A DNA stretch of 64,000 bases, from contig NZ_FOGH01000013.1 of assembly GCF_900111165.1 (NCBI RefSeq), positions 1 through 64,000 of the forward strand, in the 5' to 3' direction. The notes under the pieces are model-generated. The model was given only the letters and a program-made list of their open reading frames with translations. It was not told the DNA's origin and did not search any database. Shown piece after piece: positions 25,949-34,597 of this stretch (positions are counted from its first letter, which is position 1; every line of letters starts with the position of its first letter). The translations under genes and the position numbers were made by a program. This DNA is from Nitrosomonas sp. Nm51. GTDB taxonomy: Bacteria > Pseudomonadota > Gammaproteobacteria > Burkholderiales > Nitrosomonadaceae.

Positions 25949-26395
25949 TTAAAGCCGCTCAGGCAGCCGAGAGCGCAATTCATCGGTTTTCAGTGCAGTG
26001 TAGTCCTTATCAATTTCCAGAGACAGCAATGAACTGAGAGCCGGACTGAGATTGGTTCGTAATAGCCCGAGAAATGCGGGTGCAGCCACAATGACAACCC
26101 GGTCAAACTTATTTTTTAAGCGCCCCTGTTCCACCCGATCTACAAGCAGTTTTGCAAAACGGATCTGTTCATGCTCATGCGGATTGACTTCAACTTCCAT
26201 TGCATGGCGCCCCTCACCATAACTGTCAAAACTGCGACCAGCGCGATCAGAAGACAGATCGCTCTTTTTTGCCCGAGCATCAGGGTTGTCGAAGGTTTCA
26301 ATTTCAGTTAAAGGTCCAATGGGTGTATCCGCTGAAAAAAGTTTGGCGTTGCCGCTATTTGCGGAAAGAATCCATATTTTTGACATGTTTGACAC
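25949..26395 (-). CDS. Host-attachment family protein (PF10116-like)
   Basis: This is a 148-residue soluble protein with the family pattern WILSANSGNAKLFSAD near the start, SFDSYGEGRHAMEVEVNPHE in the middle, and RVVIVAAPAFLGLLR followed by EIDKDYTAL toward the end. The family name comes from Agrobacterium attachment mutants. The fold is related to eRF1/baeRF-type ribosome-associated proteins, so a translational stress role is equally plausible, especially beside hpf. It is the first gene of this operon. The palindrome at 26512-26533 lies 117 bases upstream. Confidence 0.83.
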   Translation of the reverse strand: MSNMSKIWILSANSGNAKLFSADTPIGPLTEIETFDNPDARAKKSDLSSDRAGRSFDSYGEGRHAMEVEVNPHEHEQIRFAKLLVDRVEQGRLKNKFDRVVIVAAPAFLGLLRTNLSPALSSLLSLEIDKDYTALKTDELRSRLPERL

Positions 26396-26511
26396 TCCAT
26401 TGTTATTTTGATAATTAACTATTTTAGAAAATTAGAAACTGGCGTCCAACATACGCTACCAGTGCCGTTTTCAAAGCAGACTTACGCCTGCCCGTATCAC
26501 TGTAAAGAATG

Positions 26512-26533
26512 TTAGAATAATATGCAATTCTAA
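26512..26533. promoter_or_regulatory. 22-bp palindromic operator candidate before host-attachment/hpf operon
   Basis: The arms TTAGAAT (26512-26518) and ATTCTAA (26527-26533) are perfect inverted repeats with an 8-base spacer AATATGCA. Aligned with the rubrerythrin-operon site, 20 of 26 positions agree, and most differences fall in the four central bases or keep the symmetry. The site is 117 bases upstream of the minus-strand gene and also upstream of galE, from which a MITE-like repeat separates it. Confidence 0.5.
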
Positions 26534-26594
26534 TCATTGAATGAGATGTATTTTCATTTTTTACATTTCAAAATCCTGCAATCAGAAGTTACTT

Positions 26595-26760
26595 AGGAGT
26601 CGCGAATAAATAAGTATGACAATTGGGCGCGTCTGGCGGGATGCAATGCAAGGCGGGAGGATGAGTCATAGCACACAAGCTATGGCGACGACGAACAACA
26701 ACGCCGCAGTGTGCCCGCCAGATGCGATCCAGGTGTTACAGTTATTTATGAACGACTCCT
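26595..26760. repeat. MITE-like palindromic repeat element (166 bp)
   Basis: The ends are 19-bp inverted repeats matching at 16 positions (26595-26613 and 26742-26760, AGGAGTCG then AATAAATAA-like). Nested inside are a perfect 9-bp pair TCTGGCGGG/CCCGCCAGA (26632-26640 and 26714-26722) and a central hairpin CATAGC/GCTATG with a six-base loop (26667-26684). There is no coding capacity. The nested symmetry fits a non-autonomous mobile element or a repetitive extragenic structure. It lies between the divergent host-attachment gene and galE. Confidence 0.6.
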
Positions 26761-26867
26761 TAGGAGAGAGATCGGGGTACTGAATTGTTTGACGATCTAT
26801 CTTATCCATTACTCACGGTTATTTCAGCATATGATCTCGAAACAGATAAGCTGTGCATGGAAATAGT

Positions 26868-27896
26868 ATGAAAAAAACCATTCTTGTAACTGGCGGATTA
26901 GGATATATTGGCAGTCATACCGTCGTGGAATTACAGGAAAACAACTACGATGTTGTCGTAATCGACAGTCTGTCGAATTCCATCAGAGAAGTCGCAGAAC
27001 GAATTGCCTCTATTACAAAGATGCCAATCAAACTGTATATCGCTGATATTAATGACGAATCATTGATCGATGCTTTATTCAAACAAGAAACAATTGATGG
27101 TGTCATTCATTTTGCCGCGCACAAAGCCGTTGGCGAATCTGTTCAGAACCCATTCAAATATTACCGGAATAATATCGATGGCATGATTACTTTGCAAAAA
27201 GTAATGCGCCAATATCATGTTGATACAATCGTATTCTCTTCCAGTTGCACCGTTTACGGTGATACCAAAAATTCACCAATAAATGAAACGCACCCGGTAA
27301 CTGAAGCCATTTCGCCATACGGAACAACCAAACTGGTGTGCGAACAAATCTTGAAAGATTTGTGCAGGTATAGCGGTTTCAGAGGAATCATTTTACGTTA
27401 TTTCAACCCTGTCGGTGCTCACCCATCCGCATGCATTGGCGAGTTACCAATTGGCGTACCAGACAACCTGGTTCCGTATATTACACAAACGGCAGCAGGT
27501 ATCCGGGACAAACTGACTGTTTTCGGCAATGATTACAATACAGCCGATGGAACCAACATACGCGACTATATCCATGTTGTAGACTTGGCCAGAGCACATG
27601 TCAAAGCGTTGGATTACGCATTTACTATGCATCAGGATTACGAGATTTTTAACTTAGGCACCGGTAAAGGACATAGCGTACTCGAGGTGATTAAAGCGTT
27701 TGAACAGGCCAGCGGAAAACCTTTACCCTACGCCATAGGAGCTCGAAGAGCCGGGGATATTGAACAAATCTGGGCCGATGCAACAAAAGCGGCACAACTA
27801 CTCAAATGGACGCATCAATACAATCTTTACGATATGATGGATACTGCTTGGAAATGGCAGATTGCTTTAAACCATAAGCAATCAAGACAAGGCTGA
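26868..27896 (+). CDS. galE: UDP-glucose 4-epimerase
   Basis: This is a 342-residue short-chain epimerase that interconverts UDP-glucose and UDP-galactose. The NAD-binding GGLGYIGSH is at the N-terminus, with FSSSCTVYG and the catalytic YGTTK (Tyr-x3-Lys) in the middle and RYFNPVGAHP after it. I chose the ATG at 26868, which has GGAAATAGT before it; an in-frame ATG at 26853 would add five residues. With galU it supplies sugar nucleotides for surface polysaccharide, in line with the glycosyltransferase 3 kb away. Confidence 0.93.
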   Translation: MKKTILVTGGLGYIGSHTVVELQENNYDVVVIDSLSNSIREVAERIASITKMPIKLYIADINDESLIDALFKQETIDGVIHFAAHKAVGESVQNPFKYYRNNIDGMITLQKVMRQYHVDTIVFSSSCTVYGDTKNSPINETHPVTEAISPYGTTKLVCEQILKDLCRYSGFRGIILRYFNPVGAHPSACIGELPIGVPDNLVPYITQTAAGIRDKLTVFGNDYNTADGTNIRDYIHVVDLARAHVKALDYAFTMHQDYEIFNLGTGKGHSVLEVIKAFEQASGKPLPYAIGARRAGDIEQIWADATKAAQLLKWTHQYNLYDMMDTAWKWQIALNHKQSRQG

Positions 27897-28514
27897 AATC
27901 CGGCGAAAAAAACAGCGTTCCGCTAAAAAATTAATGGCATACCAATTCTTGAATGTTACGCCGCTGAGCACGTTCAGACATTGAATACCATCGATTTTTT
28001 CGGACGCTACTGTATTATAGCCAGGCACAAAATTGAAATATTCGACAAATATAATGGCATTTTTACCTTTGATATGATCCCAAAAGGTAATGAGAAGCAG
28101 GATGACGCGAATAGGCTCGCTTTGACGTTGCCAGAAATCATTTTGCTATACATCGCAACTGAAAAAATCCAAGTTACATGACATTCGTTCTCAAGATATC
28201 TACAATATACATATCAATCAAATAATAACAGCCAGCTGTGCCGGCGAGATTATGACGGCATGATTACGATGAATAATTTTTCAACTTTCAATACGTATAT
28301 CGCTTGCATATAAACAGCGGATGCGACAATTTGTCACGTTCCAGAAAAGCGATACCCGTGTAATATCTTATGCATCGTGGTCTTTAAACTGCTATACAAA
28401 TGAATAATATAACTATTTGAATACATGAACTTTCCATAAGAAACCACGCGTTCACTCTTATCAGCATATAAGACCCCGGGACAGGCTTTTTGACATACTT
28501 GAGGAGTAAAACCG
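27897..28514. other. 618-bp gap between galE and galU
   Basis: This AT-rich stretch contains no intact gene. A degenerate glycosyltransferase fragment occupies 28011-28130 on the minus strand. The remainder (28140-28500) shows no convincing gene or repeat; the galU promoter is probably in its last 150 bases, and AGGAG lies immediately before the galU start. Confidence 0.6.
28011..28130 (-). pseudogene. Fragment of a glycosyltransferase gene
   Basis: Read on the minus strand, about 40 codons give EPIRVILLLITFWDHIKGKN and then AIIFVEYFNFV. This matches residues about 78-112 of the intact glycosyltransferase at 30517-31575 (GPIRVIRLLTAFWNHTKHKD, IIIFVRYFKFL). No similarity continues on either side, and a stop codon interrupts the frame just upstream. 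It is a leftover of a second glycosyltransferase of the same type, implying that this polysaccharide locus has lost or exchanged genes. Confidence 0.65.
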
Positions 28515-29447
28515 ATGCGCAATAAAATTTCCAGCACAATCACAAAAGCTGTATTTCCGATAGCCGGATTAGGAACACGATTTCTTCCTGTCACCAAAGC
28601 CTCCCCCAAAGAAATGCTCCCTATCGTTGATAAACCGCTGATTCAATATGCGGTCGAAGAAGCCTATGCTGCCGGCATTCGACAAATGATTTTTGTAACA
28701 GGTCGCACAAAGCGTGCGATTGAAGATCATTTTGATACAGCTTATGAACTCGAATCAATACTGGAATATTCGCAGAAACAGCAATTGCTCGAATCCGTTC
28801 GCAATGTCACGCCTGATGATATGCACTGCATGTATGTCAGGCAAAACCGGACGCTTGGTCTTGGCCACGCAATACTTTGTGCTGAAAAACTTGTTGGTGA
28901 TGATGATTTCGCCGTAATTTTAGCCGATGACTTCATGATTGCAGAACAACCAGTCATGGCACAAATGGTTGAACAATATAAACGATTACAAAAAAGCATA
29001 ATTGCTGTCCAGAATGTTCCTCGAACACAAACGAATCTATATGGTATTGTCAGTGGATCTGAAGTACAGCCTGGTTTATTTGGAATGAATAACATCGTTG
29101 AAAAACCTTTACCAGATGAGGCGCCAAGTACAATGGCGGTTGTGGGCAGATATATTCTAGCAGCAACCATTTTTGAAGAACTAAGAAACCAGCAGCCAGG
29201 TATTGGCGGTGAGATCCAGTTAACCGATGGAATAGCTAGTTTACTCAAAAAAGAACGGGTTTTTTCATACCATTTTAATGGTAAACGCTATGATTGTGGC
29301 AGCAAAATCGGTTACTTAAAAGCCGTCGTGGACATAGCATGTTCCCATCCTGAAGTCAGCGGGTCATTTAACAGCTGGCTGAAAAATAAAGTCCAGTCGA
29401 CACACGCTCAAACAACCAAGCAAAATCAGTCAGATTACTTCGCCTAA
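28515..29447 (+). CDS. galU: UTP--glucose-1-phosphate uridylyltransferase
   Basis: This is a 310-residue nucleotidyltransferase that makes UDP-glucose. The signature GLGTRFLPVTKASPKEMLPI and VDKPLIQYAVEEA are near residues 19-50. AVILADDF and EKPLPDEAP are in the middle and FNGKRYDCGSKIGYLKA is toward the end. GAGGAGT precedes the ATG by 8 bases. It is separated from galE by 618 bp and probably has its own promoter. Confidence 0.95.
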   Translation: MRNKISSTITKAVFPIAGLGTRFLPVTKASPKEMLPIVDKPLIQYAVEEAYAAGIRQMIFVTGRTKRAIEDHFDTAYELESILEYSQKQQLLESVRNVTPDDMHCMYVRQNRTLGLGHAILCAEKLVGDDDFAVILADDFMIAEQPVMAQMVEQYKRLQKSIIAVQNVPRTQTNLYGIVSGSEVQPGLFGMNNIVEKPLPDEAPSTMAVVGRYILAATIFEELRNQQPGIGGEIQLTDGIASLLKKERVFSYHFNGKRYDCGSKIGYLKAVVDIACSHPEVSGSFNSWLKNKVQSTHAQTTKQNQSDYFA

Positions 29448-29618
29448 AAAGCAATATTCTTTTATCTTCAGTAACGCGTCAACCGCTCGCTCCTGAATGC
29501 CATAGCAGCAACTAAACGATCAGCCGGCAGGCAAATGCGCTTTACTGAGGATCAAAACGAAACCATAAACAATCTTTGGTCATTGAGAAAGCCCTTTGAT
29601 GGCGCGGACCGATTCAAC

Positions 29619-30002
29619 TTACTGCCATCTATTTTTATGGTTTCTGACAATCAGGCTCAGTTTTTCGAACAGCATAGTAGCGGTAAAGGGTCTTGCCAGA
29701 AAACCATTTGCACCAGCTTGCACGGCATCTACGATATGTTTTTTCTTTATTTCGGTCGCAACCATTAACACAGGCACGTCACTCAGCTTTTCTACCGCCC
29801 GAATATTCCGTAGTATAGTCAAACCGTCCACGGCGGACACATGCCAGTTTGAAATAATAAAATCAAATTCGCCTGCTTGTAATTTCTGTAGTGCTATCTC
29901 CCCGTTATCTGTTTCCTCTACATTCCAAAAACCGAGGTCTTTGAGAATATGTGCGATCTGTTCATGCATATTTGCGATGTTGTCAACAACCAGGAATTTC
30001 AT
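29619..30002 (-). CDS. CheY-like pseudo-receiver protein lacking the phosphoacceptor
   Basis: I chose the ATG at 30002 (127 residues), where similarity to CheY begins (MKFLVVDN); the frame is open for nine more codons. The protein follows CheY over its whole length (LKDLGFWNVEETDNGEIAL, VDGLTILRNIRA, QAGANGF, RPFTA). However, the second acidic residue is N8, the phosphorylated aspartate is N52 (IISNWHV), the Thr/Ser is A82 and the lysine is R104. It should not be phosphorylated in the normal way. It may be a docking protein or an early pseudogene. No chemotaxis gene is near. Confidence 0.8.
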   Translation of the reverse strand: MKFLVVDNIANMHEQIAHILKDLGFWNVEETDNGEIALQKLQAGEFDFIISNWHVSAVDGLTILRNIRAVEKLSDVPVLMVATEIKKKHIVDAVQAGANGFLARPFTATMLFEKLSLIVRNHKNRWQ

Positions 30003-30149
30003 ATGATTACTCAGCATAACCTTTTCCAAGAAAAAATCTCATCTTACCGAAAATACAACACAAATCCGTGTGAGAAAAATCACAGTTGGCGCTACCGTGC
30101 TATTCTTCGCAGATGAATTGCCCAATTTTATCTCAGAGACTGATTGACA

Positions 30150-30456
30150 GATACATTCGCTGAACAATTACCCGACATCTATAAAGCACGCTGGCAAGTG
30201 GAGCTCTTTTTCAAATGGATCAAGCATAACCTTAAAATCAAATCATTTGACGGAACCAGTAAAAATACTGTCATGACACAAATCTGGATCGCATTAAGCG
30301 TCTATTTATTTATTGCATTCATCAAATTCCAGTCAACAATTCCGATCGGCATGCAACAGACATAACGGTTAGCGGTTATTGCGCCTCAATCTGCTTGAAA
30401 AACGCGATCTCATGGCACTCTACGAGGCAGCTGCCTATCAGGCGTTACAAGGGTGA
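30150..30456 (+). pseudogene. C-terminal relic of an IS4-family transposase
   Basis: The frame starting near 30150 reads LPDIYKARWQVELFFKWIKH and KIKSFDGTSKNTVMTQIWIA, the YREK-type C-terminal region of IS4-family transposases. After a break near 30360 another frame gives LRLNLLEKRDLMALYEAAAY, ending at 30456. The N-terminal two thirds and terminal repeats are missing. This is a dead fragment beside the pseudo-receiver gene. Confidence 0.7.
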
Positions 30457-30516
30457 TAACCAGCCAGCCTTGTTCTGATCGAAAAGTTAACGAGGCAGCA
30501 GTGGCTTTTCATATTA

Positions 30517-31575
30517 TTATTTTAACCTGCACAGATATATATATAGATTGTCAACAATCTTGGACCACTCATAATCTTGAGAAGACATTCTGATTTTCTT
30601 TGAAGAAAACCGGTTCATTTTTTGCAGCATTGTTTTGATACCCAGACAAACTTCATAAGGTGAATCCCCAATTAATACGCCATTATCATTATTAATAATC
30701 AATTGATTGGCATTTGTTTTAGTGGCAATCACAGGCATGCCAGACATAAGGTATTCATATGTTTTCGTCGGTGGCTGGCTGTCGAAATATGAAGTTAGCG
30801 GTATATAAGATACACCTACATTATGGCTGTCAAAAAACGGCTTTAACTGATCATGTGGCACCACCCCCGTAAACTCAACGACCTCACTTATCCCACAACG
30901 CTTTGCTTCTGCAATCAATTGATCAAGCTGACCAGGCAAACCGTCACCCACGATTGTTAAAGCTACTTTTTTATGCGCTTCCGATTGCGATAAATATTCT
31001 GCAAGTCCATAAATCACGTTCTCAAGATTTCTGTTATACAGTGTCCCTACATAAAGCATTCGACAACTTCTGAAGATTTTTTCGGTCGGTGAAATCACTT
31101 CGGCACCTAACGGCAAAATTTGTACTTCTTTTTTTATATTCAGTTTTTTAATAAGCCCGTTGGAAATAATGGTTATATTATTGAAAAATAATGTTTCAAT
31201 CTTTAAAACCGTATCAAAATATTTACGAACCAACTCATTCTTTTTAACAGAACCCGTGCGAATATCAAGCACCATAGGGTTTCCTGGCCGCATTAACCGA
31301 AAAAGCCATGACAGAAATTTGAAATATCTAACGAATATGATGATATCTTTATGTTTGGTGTGATTCCAAAAGGCGGTTAGAAGCCTAATAACACGAATGG
31401 GGCCACCTCGCCGATTTACATAAATGACATTGACGCCTTCCATTACAATGGGCCGGAATCCCATATTCCATCCAATATAGGTCATCTGACATCTGCCTTT
31501 AAGGTACTTACAGTAATAGTAAGTATCACTATGATAGCCAAACTGTGTTGTTGAAAGGATGACAATACGAACCAT
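30517..31575 (-). CDS. Glycosyltransferase, family 4-like
   Basis: This is a 352-residue GT-B type enzyme. The N-terminal half contains IYVNRRGGPIRVIRLL and VLDIRTGSVKKNEL. The C-terminal half has the nucleotide-sugar-binding features MLYVGTLYNRNLE, LTIVGDGLPGQLDQL, VVEFTGVVPHDQL and PTKTYEYLMSGMPVIATKT. It probably adds a sugar to a lipid-linked or surface polysaccharide; donor and acceptor are unknown. Low GC relative to neighbours, and a degenerate second copy fragment lies at 28011-28130. No other glycan assembly gene is nearby except galE and galU. Confidence 0.85.
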   Translation of the reverse strand: MVRIVILSTTQFGYHSDTYYYCKYLKGRCQMTYIGWNMGFRPIVMEGVNVIYVNRRGGPIRVIRLLTAFWNHTKHKDIIIFVRYFKFLSWLFRLMRPGNPMVLDIRTGSVKKNELVRKYFDTVLKIETLFFNNITIISNGLIKKLNIKKEVQILPLGAEVISPTEKIFRSCRMLYVGTLYNRNLENVIYGLAEYLSQSEAHKKVALTIVGDGLPGQLDQLIAEAKRCGISEVVEFTGVVPHDQLKPFFDSHNVGVSYIPLTSYFDSQPPTKTYEYLMSGMPVIATKTNANQLIINNDNGVLIGDSPYEVCLGIKTMLQKMNRFSSKKIRMSSQDYEWSKIVDNLYIYLCRLK

Positions 31576-31722
31576 TGTGTTTTATGCTTGCGTTACCCTC
31601 AGTTTGCTGTTTCTTCCGGCTTAATAATCGAGCGGTTGTCGATAGTTAAACGTGCGTGCACTGCTGTTGCTGGTGACCATTTTTGACCTCAGCAAAACTG
31701 AGTAAGCATACAGCGGAAAGAA

Positions 31723-33234
31723 TTAATCATCGCTTTCTTCTTCCGCAAATTTCTGCAATTGCCGCAGACGCGCTTCGACACTCGATAGCTGATAAAAATC
31801 ATTATTACCATGTCTAAGCGCAATTCTGAGCTGCTCAATAGCTGCATCATAGTAACCTTGCAGGAAATATACTTCTGCCTGCGCGCGATGCTTTAGCATT
31901 AACTTACCCTGAAGCGTATAAGCACGGGCCTGCAAGCGGTATAACCGGGTATCTTTGGGATGCAATTGCAATTCCCGGTTAATCAATTCAAGTGCAGTAT
32001 CTACCTGATTATTTTGCAGCAAGGTATCGACATAACCCTTAAAAAGTGCTCTGTGCTGCGGGTAGATTCTCAATGCAGTACGGTAAATTTTGAGCGCATC
32101 ATCAATCTGTCCGTTAGCCAGTTTGACTTCAGCTGCCAGTGTCTCAATCATCGCTCCAGCCTGCAGTTCTTTTTGCTCAACCTGAATAGTCTTACCGAGC
32201 CGATGGTCTTTAAGCAGGATATTCGGCTGGCTGTCTTTCTGAATCAGGGTATAAAGCTGCGCCAGTTGGGTGTTGGCCTCCTGATACTGTTTATCGCGCA
32301 ACAGTGCGTAAACATATCCGTACCGTTCAACCGCTTCATTAATATAGCGCTTATCCTCAAGGCGCGCCTTAAACTGACTGACTGCATCTCGTGATTTACC
32401 CTGTAACGCACGCAGTTTCGCACGCACCAGCAGAAAATCCATGCTGTCTGCCACCTGGCGATAACCCATTTCATGGGTGCGGTTCTGAATATCAGCAATC
32501 CGCTCGTACGTCAATGGGTGCGTGCGCAGGTAGGATGGTGCACCATTTTCATAAAATCGACTGGCTTTCTGTAATCGTTCAAAAAAAGCCGACATCCCTT
32601 GCGGATCGAAACCAGCATCCAACAGGATATTCAGACCGACACGGTCCGCTTCTTTTTCATGCCTGCGAGTAAAATTCAGTTGTGACTGTATTGCACCGGC
32701 CTGTGATGCTGCAATGATAGCCTGTCCGGCTTGCGGATTCGAACGTGATGCCAAAATGGCGACTGCAAGTGCGGCTATCGATGTAATCATGCTGTATTTT
32801 TGACCGGCAATCATGCGCGCCAGATGTTTTTGCGTAACGTGTGCGATCTCATGTGCCATCACACCTGCGAGCTCGGACTCGTTTTGGGCGGCGATTATTA
32901 GCCCGCTGTTAAACCCCATAAACCCGCCTGGCAATGCAAAAGCATTTATGGTGGAATCCTGCAGTGCGAAAAATTCAAATGACTGACCAGGTCGGGCTTC
33001 ACTTGAACCCGCAATCAATTTGTGACCCAAACTGTTCAAATAACCTGTGATCTCCGGGTCGTCCAGATAACTTGGGTCAGCCCGGATTTGCCGCATAACC
33101 TGCAACCCAATCTGCCGTTCTTCATGCGGCGTTATTGCTGCCTGTGAAACATCGCCCAGGTCCGGCAATTCATGCGCAACCGATCTTTCCGGAAACAGCA
33201 ATAACAACACAATGAAGGCAAAGAATAATTTCAT
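31723..33234 (-). CDS. bepA: BepA-like periplasmic M48 metalloprotease with TPR repeats
   Basis: This is a 503-residue protein. It has a signal peptide (residues 1-20), an M48 protease domain with HEIAH at 128-132 and the third ligand in RRHEKEADRVG, and TPR-type helical repeats from about 260 to the end. E. coli BepA assists or degrades outer-membrane proteins such as LptD during assembly. Single-gene unit, read toward the glycosyltransferase. The symbol is by homology; function in this organism is inferred. Confidence 0.88.
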   Translation of the reverse strand: MKLFFAFIVLLLLFPERSVAHELPDLGDVSQAAITPHEERQIGLQVMRQIRADPSYLDDPEITGYLNSLGHKLIAGSSEARPGQSFEFFALQDSTINAFALPGGFMGFNSGLIIAAQNESELAGVMAHEIAHVTQKHLARMIAGQKYSMITSIAALAVAILASRSNPQAGQAIIAASQAGAIQSQLNFTRRHEKEADRVGLNILLDAGFDPQGMSAFFERLQKASRFYENGAPSYLRTHPLTYERIADIQNRTHEMGYRQVADSMDFLLVRAKLRALQGKSRDAVSQFKARLEDKRYINEAVERYGYVYALLRDKQYQEANTQLAQLYTLIQKDSQPNILLKDHRLGKTIQVEQKELQAGAMIETLAAEVKLANGQIDDALKIYRTALRIYPQHRALFKGYVDTLLQNNQVDTALELINRELQLHPKDTRLYRLQARAYTLQGKLMLKHRAQAEVYFLQGYYDAAIEQLRIALRHGNNDFYQLSSVEARLRQLQKFAEEESDD

Positions 33235-33471
33235 GTCGGTATGATAACTGTTTCAAAACCAAGTTCAATGACTTCCCGGTTATTTTGAAGATTGTTTTTA
33301 TTATCCTGTCTCAATTTGTCATATCTAATAGTCGTTCAGTCGTTTGACAGGTAATGATTAGTTCTGCGAGTATTGAGATAAAATGCTATTTGTATATGCC
33401 ACGCGTTAAATTTAAGCTGGCTGGGCTGATACCATGACGTCGGTTTAAACTTGTAAAAATCAATTGAAATC

Positions 33472-34515
33472 ATGCAATACAGAAATCTGGGTAATACAGA
33501 AATGCAAGTCAGCGTCATCTGCTTGGGCACGATGACTTGGGGTCAACAAAATACCAGGGCTGAAGCTTTCGAGCAAATGGATTACGCCCTGACAGAGGGC
33601 GTGAATTTTTTTGACACCGCCGAACTGTACGCAATACCGCCAAAAGCTGAAACATACGGTCGTACCGAAGCAATTATCGGCGAATGGATTAAAACACGGC
33701 GTCAACGCGACAAGATTGTTCTGGCTACTAAAATTGCTGGTCCCGGCGCTGACTGGATACCATATATCCGCAACGGCCGGACAACATTTAATCAAAAACA
33801 TATCCAATCTGCATTAGATGCCAGTCTTAAACGTCTGCAAACGGATTATGTCGATTTGTATCAATTACACTGGCCGGAACGCAACACCAATTTTTTCGGT
33901 CAATTGGGTTTTGTGCCAAAAGATGAAACACTCCACACATCGTTTGCTGACACACTACAAGCATTAGAGGAACAGGTGCGTGCGGGAAAAATCCGTTACA
34001 TCGGCCTGTCAAACGAAACACCCTGGGGTGTGATGCAATTTCTGCAGCTCGCACAACAGCACAGCTTCTCGCGCGTCGTCAGTATTCAGAACCCTTATAA
34101 TTTGCTCAATCGTAGCTACGAAGTCGGACTGGCTGAGATTTCCTGGCGCGAAAACGTCGGGCTACTGTCTTACTCGCCACTTGGGTTTGGCACACTATCA
34201 GGCAAATATCTGGATAACCGAAAGCCATCGGGATCACGGCTGGATCTATTCCCGCAGTACACGCGCTACAGCAATCCAAACGCCATACGCGCTATCAAAC
34301 GCTATGTCTCCCTGGCGAAAAGACACCGGCTTGATCCGGCGCAAATGTCACTTGCCTTTGTTAACAGCCGGCCATTTTTAACCAGTACGATAATCGGCGC
34401 CACGACCATGGAGCAGCTCAAATCGAATATCAACAGCATTAAACTGTCACTACCGGCTGAAGTGTTCGAAGAAATTGAAAGGATACATCTGGACCATCCC
34501 AATCCGAGTCCCTGA
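33472..34515 (+). CDS. NADP(H)-dependent aldo-keto reductase (Tas-like)
   Basis: This is a 347-residue TIM-barrel oxidoreductase close to E. coli Tas. It starts MQYRNLGNTEMQVSVICLGT. The catalytic tetrad region is visible as NFFDTAELYAIPP (Asp, Tyr), VLATKI (Lys) and LYQLHWP (His). LSYSPLGFGTLSGKYL and GATTMEQLKSNI contribute to cofactor binding. The physiological carbonyl substrate is unknown. No strong ribosome-binding site; a monocistronic unit. Confidence 0.92.
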   Translation: MQYRNLGNTEMQVSVICLGTMTWGQQNTRAEAFEQMDYALTEGVNFFDTAELYAIPPKAETYGRTEAIIGEWIKTRRQRDKIVLATKIAGPGADWIPYIRNGRTTFNQKHIQSALDASLKRLQTDYVDLYQLHWPERNTNFFGQLGFVPKDETLHTSFADTLQALEEQVRAGKIRYIGLSNETPWGVMQFLQLAQQHSFSRVVSIQNPYNLLNRSYEVGLAEISWRENVGLLSYSPLGFGTLSGKYLDNRKPSGSRLDLFPQYTRYSNPNAIRAIKRYVSLAKRHRLDPAQMSLAFVNSRPFLTSTIIGATTMEQLKSNINSIKLSLPAEVFEEIERIHLDHPNPSP

Positions 34516-34597
34516 AAAAATTCAGGTAATGAAGTTTGCTATCACACGACACGCGATAATAGCTGAATAAGTCGAAAGGTTGCAAACAGGAAATCGG

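Noticed and set aside
27981-28181. Plus-strand open frame of 66 residues between galE and galU
   Set aside because: It is antisense to the glycosyltransferase fragment at 28011-28130; the protein similarity is on the minus strand.
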